A DNA stretch of 64,000 bases from Polychytrium aggregatum. Its lineage: Eukaryota; Chytridiomycota; Chytridiomycetes; Polychytriales. The DNA lies in assembly GCF_025602895.1 (NCBI RefSeq), contig NW_026516229.1:1-64000 (forward strand), given 5' to 3'. Shown piece after piece: positions 12,695-21,435 of this stretch. The notes under the pieces were generated by a model that was not told the origin of the DNA, ran no database searches, and saw only the letters and a program-made list of their open reading frames with translations. The position numbers and the translations under genes were made by a program. Position 1 is the first letter of the stretch, and each line of letters begins with the position of its first letter.

Positions 12695-14334
12695 TTAGGC
12701 CAAAAAGTTGAGGGGAGCCATGCCCTGCTCGCCGTGGCTGTTCTCAACCAGGCCCCAGCCGTCATCATAGACCTCGACAACAGTCAGCTTCTCGTTCGCA
12801 TTCAGCGTCAGTTCGTCGGACTGAACTGCGAAGCGGGCTCGGATGACCGTTCGCACATCGGCCTGGGCCGGCTCCGACAAAAAGTTGAGGGGGACCACGC
12901 CGCGGGAGCCAGTGGTGTTTTCGGCCAAGCCCCATCCGTCTTCGTAGGTCTCCAGAAGCACTAGCTCCTCGTCCTTGATCATACTGAGCTCGTCCGGGTT
13001 CTCGGCATTACGAGCGACGCGGACAAAGCGGCGCTGAGGCTTGGGTCCGTTGGTGTTGACGGGAGGCTGGGGGATCGGGATGGCCGGGGCGCTGGTGGTA
13101 GCAGGGACAGAGACAGGGGCAGGAGCGCTGGCCGCATTGGATCGGTAGCGATCCAGGGACGAGAAGCGCTGGGGCGAATCGTCAATGTTGGGCTGCGAGC
13201 TCAGAGGCGGGATGGGCGAGTTCGAGGTCGGGGGCGGCTGGTTGAAAGCATAGTTGGGCTGGGGCGAGGCAACACGGCCGTAGTCGGACTGCGGGGGGTA
13301 TCCGCCAAAGTTGGACTGGGGCGACATCGGGGGCACCCCATAGGCATTCTGGGGAGGACCGATGACAGGCGAGCCGTAGTTGTTGGGCTCATCCAGAGGC
13401 TTCCATGAGTTCGAGACCTGGGGAGGGGGCAGAGCAGAGCCGTAGACAGGAAGGTCGCGGTCCTTGTTCTGGTACTTGCGACGGGTGTAGATATAACCAC
13501 CGGCAGCCGCGATCAGGGCCACGGCAACGACTCCGCCGGCAATGCCACCGACAATCGCGCCAAGGTTTGAGCCGCTGTTGTCAGTCGGAGGAGGGCTGCC
13601 ATTGCCGCTGGGAGTAGCGGTGCTGGCAGAGCTTGTAGTCGATCCGGGGCCAACTGGCGGGCCTTGGGTAATGGGTCCATTGTTCGTGGTGGTGGTGGCG
13701 GTGGTGGGAGCCTGGGTCAGCTGCGTGGTGACGACGGAGAGCGAGCTGGTCGAGGAGGCCACTGTGGTTGTTTTGGAGTGGGTGGTGCTCGACGGCGGGT
13801 TGGTCGTGGTAGTGGTCGTGGTTGTGGTCGTCTGGATGGTCGACGAGGGAACATCCGAAGTTGGAGGCGGAGGAGGGGGAGGGGCCGAGGAGGTGGGCGG
13901 CGGGGGAGCAACCGAAGTGGAGCTTGAGTTCTGGAGCAGAGTAGATGGTCAGAGATTTCAGCAGATGCCGGAAGGATGCCGGAAGGATGCCGGAAGGATG
14001 CCAGAAGGATGCTTGGGTCCAGGGCCACCAGGGATGCGATGCGATGAGACCAAGGCCGGTGCACAAAGCGATCAAAGCGGCAGTCTGGCGGATCGGCCAG
14101 AGAGGCGACTGGCCAAGGCGAATCGGCAAGACAGGTCTGGCAACAGGAGCTGGAGACATTCCAAAGGCCAGCCCAGGATACAAGCCTGGGAGGCAGGCCC
14201 AGGAGACAGGTCCAAAGGGCAGCTCCAGGAGACAAAAAGGACAGGCAGACCGTACGCACCTGGGCATGGACGGCACCCGTGCTCAGGAAGACGAGGCCGA
14301 GGACGGCCAATGAGGCGCTGGACAGGCGGACCAT
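12695..14334 (-). CDS. Mucin-like single-span membrane protein with two C-terminal SH3 domains (paralogue 2)
   Basis: Exons 14334-14260 and 13930-12695 give 436 residues. Exon 1 is a 25-residue signal peptide starting MVRLSS and ending HAQ, like paralogue 1. The 329-base phase-0 intron has donor GTGCGT. The ectodomain is Pro/Ser/Thr-rich, with a Thr run and Pro runs near its start. A Gly/Ala-rich span (about 148-173) is followed by YTRRKYQ, then a Pro/Asn/Gln linker. SH3 domains lie at about 321-376 and 379-436, with almost no spacer between them. Both keep DEL, DGWG and the PLNFL end motif. The protein stops two residues after that motif. The shared MVRL start, intron position and domain order show descent from the same ancestor as paralogue 1. 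Confidence 0.87.
13964..14012 (-). repeat. 11-bp tandem repeat in the intron of paralogue 2
   Basis: Four to five copies of GGATGCCGGAA lie just upstream of the 3' splice site of the paralogue 2 intron. Copy-number change here would alter the distance to the acceptor. Confidence 0.8.
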
Positions 14335-15223
14335 CTCGGCAGGCGGATCTACTTCAGGCGACGAGTCCTGCTGGAGGGCGTCTGGACGAGCAGGAGAGAG
14401 AAACCCGGGCAGGAGAGAAGAACACCAGCGCAGGGCGAGCGAAGGTGCGATGAAGGGCAAAGGCGGGCGGGCGGGCAAGGAGCGCAACAGCGCCTGTGTC
14501 TGGCACTGTGTCTGGCACTGTGTCTGTGTCCGCGGCTGTGTACGCGAGCGTGTTTGCCGCGTGCGCGTCAGTGCGACTGTGTGCTGCGGCTGTGGACTGC
14601 ACGCTGTGTGAACTGCCAAGTCTGTGCCCAAGCTGTGTGGCTGCAATTTTCTGCCTCCCCCCGTCACGCGCTCACTGCACGGTGGGTCCTGCGCGTTCGT
14701 TGGTTTCTTGCGTTGCACAGATCGCGCGTCTGTCCACGGGCGCGGTGGCAAGAGGCAAGGGTGGCAGCGCCCGCCTGCTTGTTTGTGTGGCGGACCAGCA
14801 CACAAGGGCCCCAGCCCGCGACGCCACTGGGATGCGTGACACGCCCCGCGTCACCAACTCAGCGGCTGGAGTCGCCGGATCGAATCGGCGTGACACCTCG
14901 CCTCATGAACATGTTGCAAACGAGCGAGTGCGCAGGACCCAGAAACCAACCATCTTCACCCAGAAACAGCGGTCCATTTCGCTTTGTGCGCTGTATTTCT
15001 CTTATACGTCACCCCCAAGCGCAGCTGCGAAAGGGGAACGAACCTGTGTCTGGACCAGCATCAAGCGGCGCATCCAGCGCTACAGCCACAAGCACAAAAG
15101 AAAAACAAAGATTGCAAGCACAGCAACTTTCCTGCCGCCAAAGCCAATGCTAATGCCAATGCCAAAGCTAAAGCCAAAGATCGACTCCACGCTCGCCACA
15201 ATGGCCAATGGCCACCGCTCTCA
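14335..15223. other. Spacer between SH3 paralogues 2 and 3
   Basis: About 0.9 kb. TGTCTGGCACTG units repeat near 14500-14530, and an AATGCC/AAAGCC repeat lies near 15140-15180. No coding exon is recognised. Confidence 0.5.
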
Positions 15224-16972
15224 CTACTTAGACACAAAGTTGAGCGGAACGAGCCCCCGCTCGCCGTTCTGGTTGATGGCGAGGCCCCAGCCGTCGGTGT
15301 ACGACTCGAGCATCAGCAGATTCTCGCCAACGACCACGGTGAGCTCGTCGGGAGACTCGGCCACGCGACTCTGGACGACCATTCGGAAGGCATCGCTGCC
15401 CGTGGATTCGCGCTCGCCCTTCCACCACTTGGCATCGTCGATCTTGAAGGCGTCAAAGGGCGGCGGCAGCTGTGAGGAGTCGGCCAAACTGGTGGGATCG
15501 GACTTGAGGCCCCCTGGCCTTGCAGACTTTGCTGGCTCCGCCGCGCACACATGCGACGGTACGTATTTTTGAGGCACGGGCAGAGCCATGTGAAGAGGCA
15601 CGGCTGGGAGAGCCTGTCCGTCGGACTTGGGTCCGAGGAAGTTGATGGGCACAAAGCCCTTTTGCTGCGTCTGCCGGCTCTGGGCAAAGGCCCATCCATC
15701 TTCGAAGATCTGGATGATGGCAAAGGTCTCGCCAACCTCGATCGGCAGCTCGTCGTGGTTCTCGGGATACCGCGCCGACCCGGCCATGCGCACATCCGAT
15801 CCGGCCGGGAGTGGGCTGGATGGCTCGGCCAGCTGGTCCAGCTCGGGTTGGTGAATGAACGAGGAAACACGGCGAGACGCTCGGGGTGTCGACGGGAACC
15901 CTCCGGCTGTCCGTGGAAGGGTGTACAGCTCGTCATCAAAGCGGTCGTGGATGCGATCGACAACTATGCCGGGAGCTGCGGCCGACGCCGTCGCCGTCGC
16001 CGGTCTGAACGAGGTTGGAAGAGGCGGCACCGGCGGCACCGGCGGCACTTGGTCCAGCTCGAGCAGCCTTGCTTTGGACTCGGATGGCACCCGCTGTGAG
16101 TTGGGCAGTCGTTGGGCCGTGCTCGACGGAATCCTTTGCAGGCTTGGAGGGAACGCATCGGCCAACAGGCGCTGCTGTTCTTGCCGAGGTGGTTGGTACG
16201 GATCGCGTTGCTCGTGGTGAGGTTGCTGGTACAAATCGCGCTGGTCGTGTGGGTCGTGCGGCTGCTGGGGAACATGACCAAAGGCATGATTCGGTGCAAA
16301 GCGATCGGGCTCGGGTGACGAGGACAGCTGGGCCAAGGGCAGAGGCGAGTCGCCTGAATTGCGCATGTTGGTTGTGCCCCAGGCGCTTGCGAGTCGCTCC
16401 TTGTTGCCATCCAGCGACAATGTTCGCAGGGCCGATCCAGAGCGGAAACGGCGGCTGCCAGATCGCCGCCGGTAGACATAAACAGCCAGAAAGGCCACCA
16501 GAGCGGCAACCAGCACACCACCACCAAGCCCGACGCCCAACGCTACTGGGTCGACGCCGCGGGAGGATGGAGGCGACGGGCCACCGACCGAGGCCGTGGG
16601 AGATGTTGGCGTGGGCCCGGCGGCCAGAGAAGACAGGGATGTCTCCTCAAGTGGGGCCTGGCTGGCGGGCTGGACGACGGCGGCGACAGAGGCAGTGATC
16701 GAGCTGGTCAAGGTCGAGCTTTCCTTGGAGCTCCGGGTGGCGTCGGTTGACGAGGACGAGCCCGTTGCGATAGGCGACGGCACTGATGAGGACGAAGACG
16801 AGGACGATGAGGACGTCTTGGTGCGGGTGTGAGAGGTGGTCGTTATCGAGGCAGTTAGCGATCCATCTGTGGTCAGGGACGAGGAAGCCGAGGTGGTGGT
16901 GGTGTCGGCTGCGACTCCGAGGATGTGGGTCTGCAGGGCAAGCAGCCCGAGAACAATTGTCGCCAGAGACAT
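15224..16972 (-). CDS. Mucin-like single-span membrane protein with two C-terminal SH3 domains (paralogue 3, intronless)
   Basis: One uninterrupted exon encodes 582 residues. A hydrophobic signal peptide covers residues 1-21, then a Ser/Thr-rich ectodomain to about 140. The span is about 143-167 and ends VYRRRSGSRRFR. The longest linker of the four follows (about 225 residues), rich in Gln, His and Arg. It contains the polyproline stretch VPPVPPVPPLPT at about 309-320, a candidate SH3 ligand. SH3 domains are at about 393-448 (ends VPINFL) and 529-582 (ends VPLNFV), separated by an 80-residue spacer. Unlike paralogues 1, 2 and 4 there is no intron after the signal peptide, which suggests intron loss. 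Confidence 0.87.
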   Translation of the reverse strand: MSLATIVLGLLALQTHILGVAADTTTTSASSSLTTDGSLTASITTTSHTRTKTSSSSSSSSSSVPSPIATGSSSSTDATRSSKESSTLTSSITASVAAVVQPASQAPLEETSLSSLAAGPTPTSPTASVGGPSPPSSRGVDPVALGVGLGGGVLVAALVAFLAVYVYRRRSGSRRFRSGSALRTLSLDGNKERLASAWGTTNMRNSGDSPLPLAQLSSSPEPDRFAPNHAFGHVPQQPHDPHDQRDLYQQPHHEQRDPYQPPRQEQQRLLADAFPPSLQRIPSSTAQRLPNSQRVPSESKARLLELDQVPPVPPVPPLPTSFRPATATASAAAPGIVVDRIHDRFDDELYTLPRTAGGFPSTPRASRRVSSFIHQPELDQLAEPSSPLPAGSDVRMAGSARYPENHDELPIEVGETFAIIQIFEDGWAFAQSRQTQQKGFVPINFLGPKSDGQALPAVPLHMALPVPQKYVPSHVCAAEPAKSARPGGLKSDPTSLADSSQLPPPFDAFKIDDAKWWKGERESTGSDAFRMVVQSRVAESPDELTVVVGENLLMLESYTDGWGLAINQNGERGLVPLNFVSK

Positions 16973-17787
16973 GGGATCTGGCCTGAGGAATACAAGATAT
17001 TAAGATGGGCGAGCCTTGAACAGGGGTAGGGCCGGGCTCGGCGGACTTGAAAAATCAGGGTTGGTGTGGACTGGTTGGAAGGGGGGGGACCGAAATGATA
17101 GCGGGGTTGCCGTGAAAGGTGGACAACGACGGGCTCGGAGGAGCAAGCACGAGCAGTCTCAATCAGCCCCGGAACACTGGGCAACAGCGAGGTGCGGCTC
17201 GGGAGGATGCCGGGCAAACCGACGAGCGGACAGAGCGGCCCTGGCCAAGAACAAGTCGAGAGGGCAAGAGCGGCCCTCGGTCAAGAACAGCACGCCGAGC
17301 GGCGAAAGAAGGACGGCAACGAGAAAGACCCAAAGCGACCCAGCAAGACTCAGAAAGACCAGCCCAGGAGTAAGGCTGGAGGAGGAGGCGAGGGAATGGG
17401 GCGACGGCGACGGCCGCGGTTGCACCGGTTCTGGCTCGAAGGCGCACAGGGCGGACAGCGGCAGAGGAGTCCGTCAAACAGAGCAGGCGCCGCGAAAGAG
17501 AGCGGACAGAGGGGAAGGAGGGCCGGGCGCAGGAAAGGCCGAAATGCGGGTGGGACGTACACACGAGTGCGGGTGGATGCAGATGAACGCAGGTGCGTGG
17601 GAAGAGGGGTGGATGGAGTGGGCAACAGGTGGATGCAGGTGGGGTTTGCTGAAAGCGCAGGGCGGGGGTGATCAAATCCACTTGCAAGTGGTTAAATAGT
17701 CACGAGATAGTGAGAGTTGCTGGCCAGGATTGGACGGCGGGTGGGCAGGCCGATGGAGCGAGCAGGACGGCCGATGGGGAAAAGATG

Positions 17788-17822
17788 GCAAACGAGCAAA
17801 CGAGCAAACGAGCAAACGAGCA
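17788..17822 (+). repeat. 8-bp tandem repeat GCAAACGA
   Basis: Four copies lie in the spacer between SH3 paralogues 3 and 4. Confidence 0.85.
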
Positions 17823-17934
17823 GCTGGGCTGTGCGGACGACTCATGTCCAGTGCGATTCAGATCGACGGCACTCATGCAAGGACAGACAAAGGCTGACTC
17901 TCACCAATCCACAGAAACGACAAGCAACCAGGGC

Positions 17935-17981
17935 GGCAAAGACAGGGCAAAGACAGGGCAAGGACAGGGCAAGGACAGGGC
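17935..17981 (+). repeat. 11-12-bp tandem repeat GGCAAGGACAG
   Basis: Four copies alternate between AAAGACAG and AAGGACAG variants, in the same spacer. Confidence 0.85.
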
Positions 17982-18466
17982 CCACGGCCTTGTGTTGTGC
18001 TCGGATCCCAAGCCGTGGCCGCTTGTCTGCTGGTGCGGGGCTGGCCACCAGGAAACAATGTTTTGAAACGGGACACTTCGACGCGCGGATGGATTGTGTG
18101 GGTTGAATGATGTCCATCGGCGCTTGCACTGCTGTGGTCTTGGAGTTTCGGACGGGCTGCATGGGACGGACGCCCAGGGAGATGATTCGGCCCACTCGGA
18201 TGAACAGCCGTGCCCGGGATCCGGAGGCAGAGTTCTCAAACCAGGATGGTCCAGTTCCTTTTTTTATGGACGGTGTCGGCGTCGGGAGAGGTCGCACGCA
18301 TTCACCTTCCCCGACCAGAGCGATGCATGTGGATCCAACAACACAAGAAACCACGCAGACAAGCCGAGGGCAATCAGAGAATACAAAAGAAGAAGGAACG
18401 TCAGACATGATCAAACTTTTGCAGGTATGTACACAGTGGGTCGTGCCGGTTCGCGCGCTGCTCCCA

Positions 18467-20311
18467 CTACGGATCGCGCAAAAAGTTCAGCGGGACCATC
18501 CCTGCTGTTCCATCCTCGGCCGTGGCCAGGGCCCATCCGTCCTCAAAGACCTCAGTGACGGACACTTTTTGGCCCACGGCGATCGTCAGTTCGTCTACGG
18601 CCGACTTGGTGCGAGCAATCCTGACGATCTGTAACTTTGGGTCGATGCGGTTGTTCATCAGCTGCCCGAGGCAATCAAGCGGGACGATGCCGCACTGGCC
18701 CTGTTCGTTCTCGACCAGAATCCAGCCCGTGGTCTCGGCGAGTGCAACGACGTAAACGAGCTCGCCGAGGGCCACTGCCAACTCTTTGGGCGAGTTGCTG
18801 GCGTGTGCCTTGATGACTTGCATGTTGGGCTTGAAGGCGGTCGACGATACTGCTGCTGCCCCCACCGCTGCAGACGATGCCGCTCCGGCAGGACGACTTT
18901 GGCCGCCTAACTCGGCCGCCAACGCTGCTGGATCGAGTGTGGTGTAGAGCGGAGGTCGAGTCGTGTGTCGACGCAGCGAGCTGGTGCGTCGGGTCAGCGT
19001 ATCTTCGCTGTCGTTGCCGGCTTCGCTGGGGGTTTGGATGCGAACACGAAGTCCAGCGGCAGCTGCACCAAGCTGAGCAGCCATCGAGCCACTACCCGAA
19101 CCTGAACCCGAACCCGAACCCGAGCCCGAGCCCGAGCTGGGCGCCCGCGACTGCAGGACTTCGTCGTTCGCCGATTGCGAAAGCAGTCCCTGGGTGACCG
19201 ACTGCTGCTGTCGCTGCTGCTGGGGTCCGGTGAATTGACGTTGCTGGATCGGTGTCCACTGAGAGGACGGCTCCATGAACGACCCTCGATTCTCAGTGTA
19301 GATGCTCAGAGGGCGGAAGCCGCCCTGAGAGGCAAGGTCGGCCGAGTAGCGACTGCCGGCCGAGGAGCTGCGCGAGCCGCGATCATAGCCGCCGCCGGCG
19401 CCAGTCAGCTCCATAGATTCCGAGTTCACATCCTTGTATCTGCGAGCTCGGAAGAAAACACAGTAGCTGATGATGGCCAAGCTTGCTCCCACGACCACCA
19501 GCGAGGCCGACACCGAAATGCCAATGATCAGAGGCGTCGACAGGCCACCGGAGGGACTCGGAGAGGCCGATGGTGACGACGAACCGCTCGGAGCGGTGCC
19601 CGACACCGTGGAGCTTCCACTGGCCGCATCGGTGGCGCTTGTCGCGGGCGGAATCGAGCTTGAGAGAGCGAGGGTCTCTGTCGTCGTTGTCGTCGTTGTT
19701 GTGGTGGAGGAGCTGGGCAGGATCGGCGTCCAGGACGTAGTCCAGATGCTCTCGCTCGTCGTCGTTGTAGTGGTTGTAGTCGTTGTAGTTGTAGTCGTTG
19801 TAGTGGTCGTGGTCGTGGTCGTAGTGGCGCTGGTCGTCGTGGGAGGCAGCAGCGACTCTGACGACGTGAGCGAGGATTGCACAGACAGGCTTGAAGAGGG
19901 CAGCGACCAGCCGGACGTGGCCAAGATGGGAGCGGGACCAGGAGCCGAGGATCCCAAGTTATTGATGACGGGATCAGTTGTGGGTGGTTTGGTGGCCTGC
20001 TGAAAGGCGGGAGCCTTCAGAACATGTGGGTGAGGACATTGGTGAGGATGTTGGTGAGGACATTGGTGAGGACATTGGTGAGGATGTTGGTGAGGACATT
20101 GGTCCGGGCATGTCCGCCAACTACAACGAGCTGGCGGCGGATATCTGGCCACGAGAACTGCGTGGGTGCCGGCAAGGTCCGATGGCGGCACGGCACTTAC
20201 CTTGGGCAATCCAAGCAGCGAGTCCAGGAAACGAGCCTGTGCGCCAGACACAAGCAAGAGCACAAGCAAGAGCGCAAGTACCAACAGATGGACCGACTTC
20301 CAGGACTCCAT
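18467..20311 (-). CDS. Mucin-like single-span membrane protein with two C-terminal SH3 domains (paralogue 4)
   Basis: Exons 20311-20201 and 19999-18467 give 547 residues. Exon 1 (37 codons) is a strongly hydrophobic signal sequence ending LGLPK. The phase-0 intron has a consensus GTAAGT donor and is 201 bases long, so it is itself open in frame. The ectodomain carries a Thr run of about 20 and further Ser/Thr. The span contains LIIGISVSASLVVVG and is followed by FRARRYK. The linker has a Gly-Ser dipeptide run from a GAACCC repeat. SH3-1 is the most divergent in the array: it has TTGW in place of DGWG and ends VPLDCLG. SH3-2 is canonical (DEL, DGWA, VPLNFL) and ends three residues before the stop. 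It is the most upstream gene of the array and diverges from COG8. Confidence 0.85.
   Translation of the reverse strand: MESWKSVHLLVLALLLVLLLVSGAQARFLDSLLGLPKVSAVPPSDLAGTHAVLVARYPPPARCSWRTCPDQCPHQHPHQCPHQCPHQHPHQCPHPHVLKAPAFQQATKPPTTDPVINNLGSSAPGPAPILATSGWSLPSSSLSVQSSLTSSESLLPPTTTSATTTTTTTTTTTTTTTTTTTTTTTSESIWTTSWTPILPSSSTTTTTTTTTETLALSSSIPPATSATDAASGSSTVSGTAPSGSSSPSASPSPSGGLSTPLIIGISVSASLVVVGASLAIISYCVFFRARRYKDVNSESMELTGAGGGYDRGSRSSSAGSRYSADLASQGGFRPLSIYTENRGSFMEPSSQWTPIQQRQFTGPQQQRQQQSVTQGLLSQSANDEVLQSRAPSSGSGSGSGSGSGSGSGSMAAQLGAAAAGLRVRIQTPSEAGNDSEDTLTRRTSSLRRHTTRPPLYTTLDPAALAAELGGQSRPAGAASSAAVGAAAVSSTAFKPNMQVIKAHASNSPKELAVALGELVYVVALAETTGWILVENEQGQCGIVPLDCLGQLMNNRIDPKLQIVRIARTKSAVDELTIAVGQKVSVTEVFEDGWALATAEDGTAGMVPLNFLRDP
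20030..20103 (-). repeat. 12-bp minisatellite inside the intron of paralogue 4
   Basis: About six copies of GGTGAGGACATT (with GATGTT variants) sit within the 201-base intron. If the intron is retained, the repeat reads in frame as Cys-Pro-His-Gln and His-Pro-His-Gln units. Confidence 0.85.
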
Positions 20312-21435
20312 CTTGGCTGGACAACCGCGGGAATGGAGATGAGGAGCCGGCTGGGGACTGGTTGTTCGGGCGGGACGAAGGAGGCAATCAGGGACAAGCG
20401 CCGTAACGAAGCGGGCAGGACAGACAGGCGCAAGATCAGGCACAGGATCAAGCGTACGCAGACGGGCAAAGGTGTAAAACCCCAACGCAGACCGAGAGCC
20501 GATCCAAGAGCAGGGAGATCAGATGCAGAAAGGACCTGTGGGGCGGGGCTGGACCCAGATGGCCAAGACGGACGAGCGGGAGGCGATGAGACTGGGGCGG
20601 CGCTGTGACGACGCGCCCTGGCGTGGCTGGGAGCGGTGTATGGACGGTCGGTGGCTGTGCGGTATGCCCAGCTTCGCTTGGGATATCAAAGCCACGATAT
20701 CTGGGTGTTTGCTGGCTTTCGGAGAGGAGCTGCATCGGGATGTTGGTGTGTTGATGCGATGGCGGGTGTCGATGGTGCGCCGGTGTCGCTGATGGCGTCG
20801 ATCTGTTCAGGCTCAGGTATATATCGAATGCGGGGACGGTCTGGGACAGAAGAACACCTCGCCAAGAAGTGGTGGCGGTGAGCGATGGATGAACGGGAGA
20901 ACCATTCGCGGCATTGCCAGTCGGCCGATCGCAGATTAGCTGTGAAGTGTAGTTACTTCAGCTTGGCCGTTGAGCAGAGTCGGCTTCAGGTTGGCTGTGA
21001 AGTGGAGTCGGTTACAAGTTGGCTGTGGAGCAGCGCTGATATCGTCTCTTGGGACAGGCACGCCATAGCTGGATCGTTGCATGCACGCCACCACTCCATC
21101 ATGCTATCACTCCATCATGCTATCACTCCATCACTCCATCACTCCATCATCCTATCACTCCATCATGCTATCACTGTCGCGTTTCCTTCGCAGGTGGTCT
21201 TGGGCCGTCGCGGTTGCCGCCTCGCGCCGTTTCCATCTCTGTCCTCATCTCCCTCCCCCTGGTCCATCCGCATCGGTCTTGGTCCTCCCTCCTCGTCCTC
21301 CATCACCCCATTCGAGCCCCTCGGCACATCGCCCGGCCAGCCATCGCTGCATCTATCGATTCAACCGATCGCCCTCTGTCGCTCTCGCTCACAACACAGT
21401 GTCACATCACTCCACCAAGCACACCGCAACACACC
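20312..21435. other. Divergent spacer between SH3 paralogue 4 and COG8
   Basis: About 1.1 kb that should hold both promoters. The COG8 frame is open upstream from 21049, but residues before the ATG at 21436 come from a repeat and show no COG8 similarity. Confidence 0.5.
21085..21173 (+). repeat. CACTCCAT / CATGCTAT tandem repeat upstream of COG8
   Basis: Interleaved CACTCCAT, CATGCTAT and CATCCTAT 8-mers run for about 90 bases. They lie 260 bases upstream of the COG8 start, in its 5' UTR or promoter. Confidence 0.85.

Larger units (their letters stand above)
16973..18466. other. Spacer between SH3 paralogues 3 and 4
   Basis: About 1.5 kb containing two minisatellites and no recognisable gene. 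A 227-codon plus-strand ORF at 17016 is Arg/Gly-rich low complexity and looks like chance. Confidence 0.5.

Noticed and set aside
17016-17699. 227-codon plus ORF between SH3 paralogues 3 and 4
   Set aside because: Low-complexity Arg/Gly composition with similar-length ORFs in all other frames. Judged to be chance in GC-rich DNA.
20030-20103. Regularly spaced repeats resembling a small CRISPR array
   Set aside because: Units are contiguous 12-mers without unique spacers, inside a eukaryotic intron.
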